Under the pieces are notes generated by a model, which saw only the letters and a program-made list of their open reading frames with translations, had not been told where the DNA came from and ran no database searches. A program made the translations under genes and the position numbers. From contig NC_089729.1 of the NCBI RefSeq assembly GCF_035083965.1, forward strand, positions 14,434,964-14,498,963: a DNA stretch of 64,000 nucleotides. Direction: 5' to 3'. Positions within the stretch are counted from its first letter, which is position 1. The number at the start of each line of letters is the position of its first letter. Source of the DNA: Branchiostoma lanceolatum (Eukaryota; Chordata; Leptocardii; Amphioxiformes; Branchiostomatidae). This document shows, one piece after another, positions 34,601 through 59,300 of this stretch.

Positions 34601-37600
34601 CTATCGATGATCAGAAAAACTGCAGGCACCGGAAAATTTATTTTTCAGATCATAAAGTTTATGTTGATAAGAATGAAAAGACAAACCTTGTAAAAGATAA
34701 TTGTAATGGTTTTCAGTTGTTCACGGTAAAAATTTTTGGAGCAAAAGAGAAAAAATAAAGAATCGAGCCAGACAGGATTCGAACCTGCAATCTTCTGATC
34801 CGAAGTCAGACGCGTTATCCATTACGCTACTGGCCCGGTTGCGTGAACGAGACGGAATTTCAACGCCTATGAATAGTAAAAGTTGCATAATTAATTCTTT
34901 CTTTGCGAATTTTTATTATATTTTCAGTTACAAGACGTTAAAGTGATATAATCTAAGCTGGGCACACGATATTATCGAGCCGTTCACCCGATGTTTACCG
35001 CAATACGTTCAAAAATAGCGCTATCGTCGCTCAGCCAGGGGAAGCTTTCCTCCGTCTTATTTGTCCGTTTCACAATCTTTTTCAACCAACTAAAAGCCTA
35101 GAAACTTTTGATTTGAGCCTCGGTGGACAATAAACCCCAAACGGAAGTATTTTATGGCCTCTGTAGCAAAGGTTGTCGAACGTTTGCCCTTGCTTGTAAA
35201 ATATAATAGCCGTGTAGCAGCGCCATCTTGCGAAAAGTTGTAGGCCTACAGATGTATCAGTTTACACTGGCCATTTACAACTGCCTATATCTAATACTGC
35301 ATTTACAGCCAGTGGGGGAGTTTAAATTCTCTGAGCTTAGCAAGGTTGATGGTATTTTATATCAATGTGAAAGAAATTTATTGATAAATCCACCCTTTGA
35401 AAATGAATTTTTTTACTATCAAAAAGACAGCTGTATCTTTTTTCTCAGCTTACTTTTTAACCACCCTTGAGACATCCGGGTATGATTTAGTAACAATACT
35501 GAATAACGGATATCAAACAAGGTGCTAGGTTTAGGTCTTTGTTAAACTAGTATGGAAGGAAAGCTTGTGAATTTTTGGCGACACCCCAGGGCTAGTCTGT
35601 ATAACGCAAACTCCAGCTGTCCGGGGGTTTCTCTCCCCTCCCTCCGTGGGTGGATAGCCGTTACAGGCGGCGAGCGGACACGGGGCTTGGTTGAAACCAG
35701 GCTACCCCAGGGCAAGCCTCTTAGTATATCCAATGATATAACGTTAACACAATTTTAGGATAGCAAATCTTCGCCATGGCAATTTTTAAGGTTTGCCAAT
35801 CTTTTTGTCATTGCAAGGACATTATGTAATGTCCTTGATCATTGTGAATAATTTTGTTTCATTTTCTCTGTCTAGTCCTACATTGAGCAGGGCTTGTTTG
35901 CTGTTGTTTATGGGGAGCCAGAGTCCCTTGTCGAGTTTGTACATGTGGACAACCTGGCAACCGCACACGTGCTAGCTGGGTGTGCCTTACGAGACAACAA
36001 ACAGCATGTAGCAGTAAGTACTGCAAACTATTAGATATCTAGCCTGGGTGCCATCCCATCGGACTCAGCGGTAGAAATAGGATGGCACCCAGGCCAGATA
36101 TTTTCCAGGTATTACATTAGAAATGGTTAACCTCCATTGACATTAATTTGCCAGGTTACAATATTAAATCCGCCACTTTGAAAAACAGTGGGTTTTAGAG
36201 ATCTCTAGTGCAGCAACCCCAGGTATGCACAGTTAAGATATGAGACTCAATCTAAGTAACTTTGAAGTTACAGGAGTGCATTATCCCGGGGTTGGAGATC
36301 TGTATGGACGTTTCTGTTCAGGGTGGCGGAATTATGTACCCTGGTGAAATTATGTTAGTAGATGCACATAATAAATGTTTTGAGAACTGTAGGGGCATTG
36401 TCTATCAGACTGAGTCTAAACATTAGGGTTAAATAATAAGTGCATCTCTGAACCATTAGTATTTTACCGTTCCATAAGAACCTCTGGTATTTGTAGGTTT
36501 TGGGGCTTTCAATGTAGTGTTACTCTCAAACTCTCTTCTTCATTTTAATTCAAAGTTCTGCTTCTCTGTATTACTTTTACAGGCAGGACAAGCTTATTTC
36601 ATCTCTGATGGAAAACCAGTCAACAACTTTGAGTTCTTTAGACCACTGGTAAGGATAGTAACATCAAAGTTAGAATTGTATATGGTTCTTTAAAATATTT
36701 TGTTACTATGACATACATGTATCTTTTATGATCCAATGCAAAGCTACTATATAAAACAATTTATTTTATGATTTAAAGACAGTCACATTTGTATCAATGA
36801 ATTAATTATCTCTGTAAAAAAGGTAGAGCATGTCATACTCAACTGAGGTACTCAAGTGGTAGTGCATCGCAGCTTTTCATGTTTTTGGCCAAGCACACAG
36901 GGTCACCCCTACTCTTTTCAATAAGTGTGTTGGGTTCTTTTACGTACAGACCTCTACACCACACAAACACTTTAAATAGAGACAACTTTCTAACATGTGT
37001 AACTTTCTTGTTAAATTGTTCAAGGGTGCTGATCCATAACTCCCTTCTCTTCCCTCAGGTTGAAGGCCTTGGGTACACGTACCCAACAGTCAGGCTGCCT
37101 GTGTCACTGGTCTACTTCTTTGGTGAGTCTTCACTCGTTTTGCCAACCAAAGAAGGAATGTCTAAATATGCTGTAAATCCATTTGATATTGGAGTTGTTC
37201 CTTTCAGCTGTTGGGGGAGGGGCCTTTGATTTCCATGGTGGGAACAAACATCATTGTCTAAAACGTTAGCAATCAAATATTTGCGATGATTAATCTTTAG
37301 CGGTTAACTAGTGATCGTTAAAGTGACAAAAAATTAAGATGCAGTTAAACAAATGAAGAATTACAGTTAGTCATTTTGGAATTACTGACTTGAACTCGAG
37401 TAGCAAGTTGTCCATGTCAAACTTGTAACAATATGATGTGATGATGCATTTCTCCTGTAGCATTCCTAACTGAGATGGTCCACTATGTTGTGGGGAGGCT
37501 CTACAACTTCCAACCTCTACTCACCAGGACTGAGGTTAGTGTATATCACACTGAAACTTAACCGGAATTGAAAGTTGCAGAAATTGTACCATCAATGATT

Positions 37601-38647
37601 GTAAGATGCATTGTCTACATTTTGTACTTTTGCTCTTGTGTTTTGCTTAAAGGCATCCAGAGCATATTATGAGGCTTAAAACTTGAATTAAAAAAAATCC
37701 AATTTCTAATCATTCCTAATAGTAAGTTTCAATAACACTATACAATTACATATCGAAGCAAAGATACAATGTCGTTGTGTGGTGAGAACTGATAGAAAAT
37801 CCAAGCCCTAATAGACTGATCCTGACTGCCAATCACAATTAGCGGTTCGACCAATGAGAGAGTGACTGCATGTCCCTCAAATATTAGCATTTTTATGTTT
37901 TAACTTTGCATTTCTACGTTTTGACGGAGGTGGGCGGGGCTATGGTATCTGTCTATTTACACTAGGGGCGTGAAACTAAAAGATCACCATGTAGCTTATT
38001 TTTTGTGCCGCTTTTGAGCACTTTTGATAAGAAACCAGCACGCAAATGTGGAAAACAGTGGCATTAAATGTTAATTTCATAAAGATTACAGCAACACGAA
38101 TACTAGTATTTCCAGTTTTCAAGCCTCATAAAATACTCTGGGTGCCTTTAAGTAGCAGTTGCTGCCCAATGACTTATCTCATTGCAAATTTCCACAGAAA
38201 ACTATCGGTATCAAAGCCTTTAACTTTCTGTAACATGATAAAGAAACAGAGTTTTGGTCATTCACTCACCATCAGTGTGTAAAATTGCAAGAGTTAGTTT
38301 TGGACTGAATACCAGTATTAAATAGTTTCAAAAGGAATATCAAGTTATAGTCATAGCATTAGCAAGCTAATGTAACATCATAGCACCCAATTTTATCATG
38401 TTTCCCTTTCCAGGTATACAAGACAGGGGTAACCCACTACTTCAACTTGGGGAAGGCCAAAAGGGAACTAGGGTACGAACCAGCGGCCTATGACCTGTCA
38501 GAGGTCGTACAGTGGTTCAAGGATAGAGGTCACGGCAAGGCGAAAGGGCAAAGTGCAAAGACCAAGTGGACGCGTCTTCTGGTGGATCTGGCATTAGTAC
38601 TGATGGCCGTGTTGGTTGTGATGTCGTTTTTGCCACGTGCAATTTGA
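31679..38647 (+). CDS. Short-chain dehydrogenase, SDR42E / 3-beta-HSD-like
   Basis: Exons: 31679-31828, 32562-32657, 33002-33059, 33278-33393, 34128-34203, 34469-34551, 35876-36013, 36583-36648, 37059-37122, 37461-37534, 38414-38647; phases agree, giving 384 residues against about 393 for vertebrate SDR42E1. The N-terminal Rossmann motif TGGGGYLG (residues 9-16) binds NAD(P). Active-site Ser is in [11 protein letters not shown], with Tyr145-Lys149 in [16 protein letters not shown] follows. The C-terminus ends in one hydrophobic segment ([15 protein letters not shown]), predicting membrane anchoring. The family acts as extended SDR oxidoreductases, possibly on sterols; the substrate is uncertain. 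Start chosen at the first Met before VLVTGGGG, just after an acceptor (cacag/gtacc), so the 5' UTR is probably spliced. Good donors and acceptors at all introns. Confidence 0.93.
32000..32270 (-). repeat. Retroelement tail in SDR42E intron 1
   Basis: aagctttcgagacgaacact, ctgtctcttcttcaaccct and downstream cagtcggagtcctgatccag look like the reverse of a Penelope-like or LINE 3' region. No coding frame. Class is inference. Confidence 0.35.
33406..33780. repeat. Tandem repeat in SDR42E intron 4
   Basis: About 3.4 copies of a unit near 112 bp containing gtgcaaaaacaatgtacaca, tctgtatctgcatatgcatc and ttaccacacttaagtgtag. The last copy is the most diverged. Confidence 0.85.
34764..34836 (-). tRNA. 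tRNA-Arg (anticodon UCG)
   Basis: The minus strand gives a 73-nt cloverleaf: acceptor stem GGGCCAG / CTGGCTC with discriminator G; D arm GCGT...ACGC; anticodon stem TCTGA / TCAGA with loop CTTCGGA (anticodon TCG, reads CGA); T arm GCAGG TTCGAAT CCTGT. A box TAGCGTAATGG and B box GGTTCGAATCC are present, and a T run (ATTCTTTATTTTTT) follows as a pol III terminator. CCA is not encoded. It lies antisense in the SDR42E intron 34552-35875. Confidence 0.95.
36036..36100. repeat. 65-bp snapback repeat
   Basis: 21-bp arms with one mismatch (tatctagcctgggtgccatc at left; right reads tatctggcctgggtgccatc on minus) surround a 23-bp loop. It sits in SDR42E intron 7 and could be a minimal MITE. Confidence 0.75.
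36840..36975 (+). repeat. SINE fragment
   Basis: ggtactcaagtggtagtgca resembles an A-box head; the body tcaataagtgtgttgggttc matches the family body at 10880-11160. No clear B box. In SDR42E intron 8. Confidence 0.4.
37160..37385. mobile_element. MITE-like repeat, partner of 57813
   Basis: The blocks atgctgtaaatccatttgat, ggtgggaacaaacatcattg, aatatttgcgatgatt and gaagaattacag recur in the same order at 57813-58025. The ends look like inverted CTGTAAAT / ATTACAG. In SDR42E intron 9. Confidence 0.55.
37651..38147. mobile_element. TTAA-type MITE, copy 2 (complete)
   Basis: Inverted ends (aggcatccagagcatattat at left, aaaatactctgggtgcct at right) are flanked by TTAA on both sides (37647-37650, 38148-38151). 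497 bp with no open frame of note. Homologous to 19781-20300; core fragments in reverse orientation are at 18215-18345, 25540-25690, 42800-42960 and 56430-56610. In SDR42E intron 10. Confidence 0.75.
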
Positions 38648-41646
38648 TTGCTCTTGCTACTATAGAAATGGACAACGCACAAAAGATTTCAATAATTGGA
38701 GGAAAACATTTTGCAATCCATGTATCTGTACGATGTTAGGTCTGATTAGTATACATACAGTGTATTTATCTTGTGATTTCTTTGTCTTGATACATACAAA
38801 AATCTTCTATATTTTTGACAATTTGTTTTTGTCAGCTTTTTTAAAACTTTTTTGTTACCCCATCTAGGTCTCTACTGATTTTTTTCTTTTAACAAAATAG
38901 AACGTGTTCTGGATTTAAAACATTCCTAAAATAATGGTAGACGCACAAATCTATAACCAAAAACCTTTTGAAAACTCAGGACTCACAAATCTGAATATAC
39001 ACCATTTATTGAGACAATAATAATAGAATAATGTGCATGTACAGACTTAATATATTGTAATATCATAGAATTGTGTACAATGATGATATACCCTACAATC
39101 AAGAAGACGCAACTCTCTTACATGAAAAAAAAAAACAGTAGGGATCAACTACTGTCTACCTACTCGCCACTCGTATAGCTGAGAACTGGAGTATATTTTT
39201 GGCAAAGCCACAGGGGCGTAACCTTTTTATCTGATATACTGCAGGAAGAGACGAACACTAATCAAGTGGTAGTGTGATTATGTAGAGGTGTGGCAATACT
39301 GTAAATGCATGAATATATGCACGTTTTGCAACCTTTGTCTACCGCTAATGGTGCATCTTTTTACGAACGTTTTTCTGACCTTCTCTACTTTCTTCTTGAG
39401 CAGAAATTACTCTTAAATCGAAAATCGTAACAATGAAAACTCTAGGCACATCATATATCTACGCCTCTCTTGTTTCAAGTATACCGATACACATAGTTGT
39501 TTATCAACGATTTAAAGGAATAAGTGCTTTTTTTCTTTTGTGTGTTATCATAGGAATCATACCCATACTAGAAAAACGGTAGCACAGATAAAGAAGCTAG
39601 GGACGAAAAGCGGAGGCAAAGAGATGTTTGGACCAATGAGAGGCCAGCGAATTTGCGCTCCAACCACAGCATACAAAGGACACTTGGAAACGTGGAATGT
39701 TGACGTACGAAACTCAGACACGTGACAAGATTTACTGGCCGCGAACTTGCAGTTGTGGCCTAATCAGCCATGTTGTTAGAATAATGTTAAACAGAACAGT
39801 ATGAGCATGCAGGTTCTCGTATTTTGTTCAAATTCTTCCGAAATTGCAGAATACGACCATTTTTTGTTTGAAACTAGTCGAGCAGTCGAACCTGCCCACT
39901 TAAAGAATTTAACAGATGATCGGTAATGTCTTCACGTCCAGCGTTCGGGACGTTGCGTTCTCAACTGTTTACAAGACGCTGTTCTTTGTAAATACATGCA
40001 ACTAGTATGTGTGCGATTTTTCTACACTTGCCAACAGAACGTTACCATCAGGACTGGTTCAATGCTTCTATGGGAAAAGACGGACACTTTCTAGCGCAGT
40101 ATAAATTTGTTGTATGGAAAACATCATCATTAATGTTTTTCTACAGCACCTTTCTTATGATAACCATTAGTTATTGTAATGCACATATTTTCAAACATCT
40201 GGGAGATTAGCGCTCTAACTGGTCAGATCACAGCCAGTTTGATCAAAATCGGATCACAGCATACCTTCTTGATCAAGGCAGGATCACAACTGATGAATCA
40301 TAGAAAGATCACAGAGCCTTCTCGACTACGGATCTACGATGCGATCACATTTCGAATCAACGTACGCACTTGAAAGCATTCGACGATACAAAGAAATTCA
40401 CTATCACACTCTCATGAATTAAACTTGCACATGTACTCTTCAATTACCTTTGGTAATACCCATATAATGATAGACATAATTAAAAACCTTTTATAGATAA
40501 TATTGAAATAAATTGTGGAAGCCATTTACACTACATACAAGATACATTATAATAACAAAACCTTGCACCATAATAACAACTTACTGTCATACAACACAAT
40601 ACTAAGAACAATACAGTAATATTGTAATAATAATTCCTTTTTGACCTACATATGGTTGCTCTATTCGTCCACTCCCCTATTCTGAAATGGTATGTTCCAA
40701 AAGCGGGTTGATCTTTCGAACTGTATCTTTGAAATGGCTGAATCAGTCAACCATCTCTGTGCGTAAATGGAATGGTCCAAACACCGCCATTGTTTACTTG
40801 GACCTTTGTCTGATTTGGGGTCAAACCACTTCACAATAGGGGAGCTAACACTGGAGACGGGGAAAAACTTTACCGAGGGAAGCACAAAATGAAATGATAC
40901 TGGAACGAAATAAAACAACATTATCTTTTTCTGGTGTTTATATAATTTGGAGTCCTTGCACATTGTAGTTATGTCTGAAACGTCTGACCGTTTTGCCTGC
41001 CCCAAAACTTTGAAAAATAGATCACTATCTGATAGCGTACACAGTCTACATCTCCTGCCCTGACCATTTCACTTCCTGCACCACCATCCAAATCAAATAA
41101 TCACCACCTTGCAACTCTTGAAAGAACTGCAGGCCCCAGTCTATACAGCTTTTGTACATTCTCCCTAACCATTTTTCTACCGCTGCCTTTTACCAAACAA
41201 GGACAGGCATTACCGGCAAATATGTGCATAATACTTTTGCACATCCGAACTAAACGTTTCACAACAACCGCTTCGAACTAAAAAAAAATGCTATCAATAA
41301 AGAAAAAAAACGCTATTATAATTATGAACGCCGGACTTCAGAATAACATACTTGTCACGGAACAGTTGGTTTCTCACGTTCTGTTATTAAGTGACGGAAG
41401 TTTCGAATTTCATCTGAATGTAACTGAATGAAATGGAAAACATTATGACGCGTAAATGTCCAGAGTTGGGGAGGGGAACATTTTGCACGTAAACGTCTGA
41501 TATATATATTACATATATGTGGACAATTCTTGATCTAGAGGGGGGAAAAGTATGGTCTGTGACTAGGCTGATATATTTCCGAGCCGATACGATAGAGGTT
41601 TTATTTCGGGATGCCGAACGTGTTTTGGCACGTGGACGTAAGAACT
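38648..41646. other. Convergent intergenic region
   Basis: Between the 3' ends of SDR42E (plus) and PRKAR1 (minus), so it probably holds both 3' UTRs. A minus-strand AATAAA lies near 39005-39010, which would imply a long PRKAR1 3' UTR if used. At 40215-40320 gatcacag recurs four times with related gatcaa motifs. Open frames (for example 40661-41005) have no domain. Confidence 0.4.
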
Positions 41647-52706
<11,060 letters not shown>

Positions 52707-53326
52707 GTTGGGGATGGATCTGTTGCTGTCGTCGCGGAGGGATATAAAATGTGCTGAACCACTAAAATTTTTACAAAACCACTCCTATCCACACATTAAA
52801 CACGAAATTTTGCAACGACTATCAAATTGTAGCCAAGATAAAGCTACCCTCTTGTTTCTGTAGACGTGAACAACCCAGAAACAGCTGCTGCGATTGGGTG
52901 TTATATTGTTTGTCGCATGTGTACAAGCTGAGAAAAAATAAACACGGTAAAGAGTTCTAAACTCATTAGCCGCTCAGCCAATCAGAGCGGCTGATGACGT
53001 CAATGGGCCTCGTTCTGAATCTGCCGTGCCGAAGTTTCCCGAAAATTACCGAGAGTCGCCACGTCGATGTCGTAATGTTTAGGCTGTACCTTTCTGTGAA
53101 AGTGGAGGGGACATTTTGAAAATAACAATAGATCTCTTAAATACAAAATAATTTCAACCCCAAATCTTTCATCTTTCGAATAATGTTATGGTGTGTTATG
53201 TTCAAAATTTGATATATCATGCACTTTTAGTGTTTTGGTTACTTCTTAGAAAAGAACTCTACCCCTTAAAAGTCAAAGCTTGGTATGCACCACTCTTGAT
53301 CGCCATTTTGAGAAAAAATAGCCGCC
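52707..53326. promoter_or_regulatory. Shared PRKAR1/LENG8 bidirectional promoter
   Basis: The two start codons are 620 bp apart and diverge. Within it lie a CCAAT box (52978-52982) enclosed by 7-bp inverted arms gccgctc (52969-52975) and gagcggc (52985-52991), and a perfect CRE TGACGTCA (52995-53002). A YY1-like cgccattttg is at about 53301. No TATA box was seen close to either start. First non-coding exons may lie here. Confidence 0.7.
52995..53002. promoter_or_regulatory. Consensus cAMP response element
   Basis: The 8-bp palindrome TGACGTCA is the full CREB/ATF site. It is 13 bp from the CCAAT box, a usual spacing in CRE-driven TATA-less promoters. Function is inferred. Confidence 0.7.
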
Positions 53327-56300
53327 ATGGCTGCTGTACAGTGGAATGCGGCCGCTCAAGCGGCCCAAGCAGCACAATGGTAAGCAGATAACCGATTTTA
53401 GGGCCACATAATTCTTCTTAAAGACTCAAAGAACATCTTAAGTGTAAAATCGTTAGGATTTGTTGTTTCCTAGTACTTGAAAGATGGGGCTGTTGTGGCG
53501 ATATTGTTTCTGGTTTTTCAACAAACCGCGTTGTCGTGCAGTTTGACCTACAAATATTCCCTCGATTCCTTAACCTACTTTCGCCATCTTCTATCAGAAT
53601 CATATGATATTATGTATGATCTATTTTCTAAATATGACTAAAATTTACATCAAAGTACATAAAAAATCCGTAAATCCAAGCCAACATCCGGGTATTCTGT
53701 ATCCAAAAAAAATTATGTAGGTAGACCGTCGACGTCATAATGGACAAGTGATGTCACAAAAGCATTCGAGAAAATGTACGATTTACCTTAGCAACAGACA
53801 ATTTTCCTCCGGTGTATACTTTCTACCTTTCCTCAGCAATGTCTAGGATTTCTAAAACATTTCTATCTCAGAAAATATCAACTCTGTCACTGTTAGTGTT
53901 ATCTACTTCAGCTGACCAAAAGACCATAGACAACTCTACCTTTTCAAAGATGTAAGTAGTATAGGTAGATTTAGGTGCATGTCAGAATGTTCTAGAAAAT
54001 CTCTATTTTGTGTTTGGGTATCTTTGAAAGAAATTGATCATTTTGTTTTGAGAAGTCCTGGTTAAAATTTATTTAACATCAAAGCAATCTGCTGGCTGTA
54101 CAAAATGTGAAGATTTATATATATTATGATAATTTTTACAGGTCGCAGCAATATTCAGGAGGTCTCGCGCCTCCCGGTACCTCGGATGCATCAACCAATC
54201 CAGCGACAGCGCCCGTCGTGGAGAATCCAGCATGGAAAAAAGCGCAGGAGGCCCTTGAGAAAGTGAAGGAGAAGGAGAAACAGGAGCCGGTCGTGGTGGA
54301 AACCCAGCAGAAAAACATGCAGCAACAGCAGCAGGAACAGTACCAACAGTACTACCAGCAGTATGCTCAGTACGCCATGTATCAGCAGCAATATGGGTAT
54401 GTTTACTTGTTACAAAATAAGAAAATGATCCTTTTAATATTCTACCCCCCTTGCTTTCAAAGAATAATTCGTACATGCGAATTAGAATACCGGAATCGGA
54501 GATTGTTCTTAAGTCATTATGCTATGGAGAATTTTGCTTTGAAATGTGTTTTCTTGGGCGGGAATGAAGTTTTGTATGTCTTGTTGTTTAAGTGAATTTT
54601 GTACAAAAATACAACATATCCATAACATGGTAGAAAGGAAAATTGTTGAAAAAAACTTCTTCTTGGTGCATACAATGTAGTATATGTATGTTGTTTGTAC
54701 TTTATCCAATTGTTAGTTCCTGTCACTCAAATCTACTACATTTATCATTTTTACCCACAGATATCAGTATCCATATCAGCCTGGATACAACCCTGCATTT
54801 TACCAACAACAGTACCCAAACCCAGGGGTAAGGACACTTTGAATCCATGCATGGTATACATGCAGCTAGCCTATGTAAACTAGCATCTTAAGAATAACTG
54901 CTACTTGGAGAAATATAAAGCACAGGACCAAAGCCCAATTGTATGCTTACTAACATTAACACGTTGTCATTCCATTAATGATTTTTTTGGTGATTTTCTT
55001 CATGATTTTTAGAATATGTACCAAGGATACCAGCCAAATATGCCTGGCCAAGCCCCTAACATGCCTCAGTTCCCGCAACAGCCACCCAACATGCAAGGTC
55101 CCCCACCACCACCTCAACAACAACAACAAAATCAACAACAACAAACACCTATGATGGGCCCAAATCAAGACAACAGCAACCAGACCCCAATGTCTGGGCC
55201 TTGGACCCACAACCAGAATCAGCATCATCAGAGCTATGCTAATGTCGTTAAGGGGAACAACCAACCAGGGACCAATACATGGAACTTCTCACAGAGGGGC
55301 CCCAATGACCATCCCAATCAACCACCTAACCAGATGAAAATGAAAGGTGTGTTGTTTTTGGCCACACCTCGGGAGTGGAGGCTTCCGCATTATCTGAAAC
55401 ATATTTTTCTTCTTTTATTTCTCATGTCTGGTAGATTGCATTTTCGATACAGGAATTATATGTCATAACTAGCTTTGCCTGTCATGTACTTAGAATATGC
55501 AAAGTAGTCAAGATATTTCTTTAGGATCACCTCTTTTCAAAGGACTCCTTACAGTGAAACTTTCGCAGTTTTATTTTTGTGACCACCTCTCCACCAAGAA
55601 TTCATGACACCACGAATAGGTCTCCGTTGTTTGACTACTGTGCTACAGTATTGTTTAAGCCATGGATTGTAAACAATGCGAAAACTTCCCTCTTCCTCCG
55701 ACTGCAAAGTAAAATTGCTGTGAAACTAATTGAATTTACAATGTTCCAAAATGTTGAATGTTTATCTCATGTCTCTTTATGTACATGTATGCGCAGCTGC
55801 TCCAGGTGCTGGCATCAAATTCAACCTGCCCAAGCGGCATCAGCAAATGGGGAACCCGCTAGCAGCAGCTGGCCACCCTTCGGGACCGAACAACCAGAGG
55901 CAGACGAACGCCGAGTCGCCAAGGCAGCCACAACCGCAACAATCGTTTCGAGGCCGCCAAGGTCGTAGTCAAGACAGGGATCAACCAGAGGAACCCAACT
56001 CTCAACCACAACGTGAAGCTTCACTTCATACAGGGTACAGAACTAAGTTTCTTTATATTCCTATTCAAGAGATGTATAAAGTGATGATGAGTATAGCTCT
56101 ACAAATGTACTATGTTCTCTTGTTGCAGTTAGAAATCTTGGGTCATTAATGTCATTGGAATTAAGCCTTAATAATAAGCTTTGGCTAGATGCTTTAGTTT
56201 TGTCTAACACAATTTATTTGTCTTCTCTAGTGGTGGAGGTACACCAAACCCAAGTGACTGGCCCCCAAGTCTCAAGTAAGATTGCTAGATGTTCTTTGGT

Positions 56301-59300
56301 GATACTTTTTTCAAGAAAAAGATGTGTGCTTCATGCTAAGATACACATTTCTGTCTCTAAGAATTGATTCATGAGAACCAAAAAATATTAAGTGCTGCCA
56401 AGCTTTGTGTGGAAGCAAAATATAGACATCCCATAGCCCCCTTCACCTCCGTTTAAACATAGAAATGCAAATAAGGGCATAAAAATGCAAATATAACATG
56501 TATTTGATGGTCATGTAGCCACTCTCTCATTGGTTGAACCGGTAATTGCCATGCTGTCATTGGTTGAACCACTAATTCCGATGGGCAATCAGGATCGGTG
56601 TATCTTATGAACAAAGTTGAAGTACTGTAAGTTTTTTGCAGGCTATGGTACAAAATTTGCATGCAATATTATTTCTAACATATCTCTGCCGTTTGCTGTT
56701 GTTTTTAGGGATTATGTACAAAGAGCCTTTGCCCGATGTGAGAAAGAGATAGACAAGGATCAGGTTGAAATTATCTTGAAGGGTAGACTAACCAGCGTGT
56801 TCAACAATGGGACAGCCTGGACAATAGACTGGGACAAAGAAGCACTCCCAGGGTAGGTGTTTGGTGTTTACCATGTACTAATGTCTTAGGCTTGTTTATT
56901 TTGTATGTATGTGTTGTCAATTACTGAAAATAACTGCCAAAATGGTCCTTTTCAATTTGCCCTAAAACAAGCAAAAAATTACATCTTGGAAAATTGACAC
57001 AAATAAGTCAGTTCTTGTTTTGAACTGTGCATGCACAGTCTCAAAGGTGAAGGCCCTAACTTGTAAACAGTTCTTGTTAAGGTTCGGGTTCGAAATTTAT
57101 TTTGACCATACTGCGAAGTAATCTGTGAAAATAAGACGAAAATTATACATTTTCTCCATAGTTTTGGCCCCAGACTTTTAGGCTATTGCTATAGCAATCT
57201 TTTATATTTCCTGAAAAGCCCGATCTTCTTAGCGTTCTTCGGTCGCGCAGTTTTGAATCACCCGGAAAAGGATGTTTGGAGAAACGCTGGCGGCTTTCTG
57301 AGAACGCTTCAGATTAGCCCCGGATCATTGAAAAACTCTGAACCCAGACCTTGAGACCATGCTTGATACATGTCCTGACGTATTTTGTTTAACTTTAACA
57401 TTTACATATTACCCACGATTCATCACACTGCATATGCACAGTTTAAACCATGAATGGGCTTATTGTTAGAAATCTTGTTAAATATTTATATTAGAAATTT
57501 GAGCTAACTGTTAATCGTGTTGTCCACAGGATCCACAGTGACAGAGAAAAACAGCAGGTCCCCCATAGACCAAGCAGATGGGAGGAGTCTGCGGGTAGAC
57601 AACAGAACCAGGGTCTGAACAACAGGGGACTGGTGGGTGGTAGGAACAGGTCAGTAGACATTCAACACACAGGATATCTCACATCAAAATCAATGTAACC
57701 TCTTACATATGGGTGCAAATATTATGAAATGCCAAAATAATAACATTGGTTATCCGTAGGCTAAGATGTCATAGAAATGCCTTATTTTGTATAATTCAAA
57801 ACAATGAAGTACTGTGAATCCATTTAATATTGTGGTTGGTAATTTTGAATTTTTGGGAAAAGGGAATAGTTACCTGCCTTTAATTTAAATGGTGGGAACA
57901 AACATCATTGTCTCAAATGTTAGTGATGAAATATTTTTGATGATGAAATTTTACAGTTGACTAGTGACCGTTAAAGAAGCTAGAATCAAGTTACCGTTAG
58001 CAAATCAAGAATTACTGTAATGAAATGACATGTATGATTTGTTTCAAGAATGAGTGCTCTACTTGACTTAGAGATTAGTAGAGATGTATATGCTAAACCA
58101 TTGTCCTCTCTTTCTTAGGTTTAGGTCAAAATCTAGATCAAGAAGCAGATCGCGATCCAGGAGCAGATCCAGGTCCAGATCTCGCTCCCGATCGAGATCC
58201 CGCTCTCCGCGCCCGTACAACAGCTACTCCCGGCGCTACAGGAGAAGAGTGGACAGCAGCGGGAGCTCCAGTTCGTCCGAGAACGATATCAGGTCAAATC
58301 GCGGCACGCAGAGGGGCCGCGGGAGAGGCAGAGGGCGCGGGAGAGGCAAGGGCAACCAGACGCCTGGGAAGGGGAAGAACAAGAGAAAGAAGTATGCTTG
58401 TTTGTTTAATTGATTAGTGAATGAATGAATGAATGAAGACCTTTAATGTGCATACATACCCACTCGGTTAAGTACAGGTCACAACAAAAGAATAGTATAC
58501 AGATACATCTATACAGTGTCAAATTACTACAGAAAATGCAAAGTATCCAGTACTTGAAATCTTTCTTTCTTTCATGGTGGTTTTATTATCATGGTTTTTC
58601 ATGACACAGCAAATGTGCATTTCCAATCTGTTACTAGTACTGTACTACAGAATTGGGCCAACTGCAAATTCTTAACACTGTGAAAGCCTCCTTTTATCAT
58701 ACTGCAAAATGAAACCACTGCAAAAGTAATGGAATTTGCAATATATTGAGACCAAAAAAAAGTCAGTTCATTAATTGTGTTAAAATCACCATTCCTGAGA
58801 AAAAATGAGAAGCTATACTTTCTAGAATAATTAATGCTCTTTTGAATTTTAAATAATTACACATGTACTGACATTTATGTCCCTTTTTGTTGCCCTGACA
58901 GGAATGACTTTCAGTTCAGCTACGATGATCCCAACAAGGTGGCCAAGTTACAGAAGAGAATGGCTCGCTTTGCCGGAGACAGGAAGCCACGGTCCCAACC
59001 CCTCCAGCTCTCTATCAATAACTTCACTGTAAGTAATACACTGTTGTTGGTATCCTTTTCTCTTACTGTGTGTAGTCCAGTGGTTAGTGCCCCTGCCTCT
59101 GAACCAAGAGGTTAGGAGTTCAAATGCCGACTATTTTCGCTCATGACTTGCATGCTGCTTGAAAGGGTCACGGTCCACTGTTCATTGTACTTAACAAAAT
59201 AGAGCTAGAGGAAATTTCACGGTACAGTCAACCTGTAGATACTGTACATAGCGTCTTCTCTGTCACGACCAGTGGAAGAGTAGCGCAACTGTTAATTGAG

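Noticed and set aside
54069..54476. Minus-strand frame opposite LENG8 exon 2
   Set aside because: Shadow of the Gln/Glu-rich coding exon, which fits the family on the plus strand.
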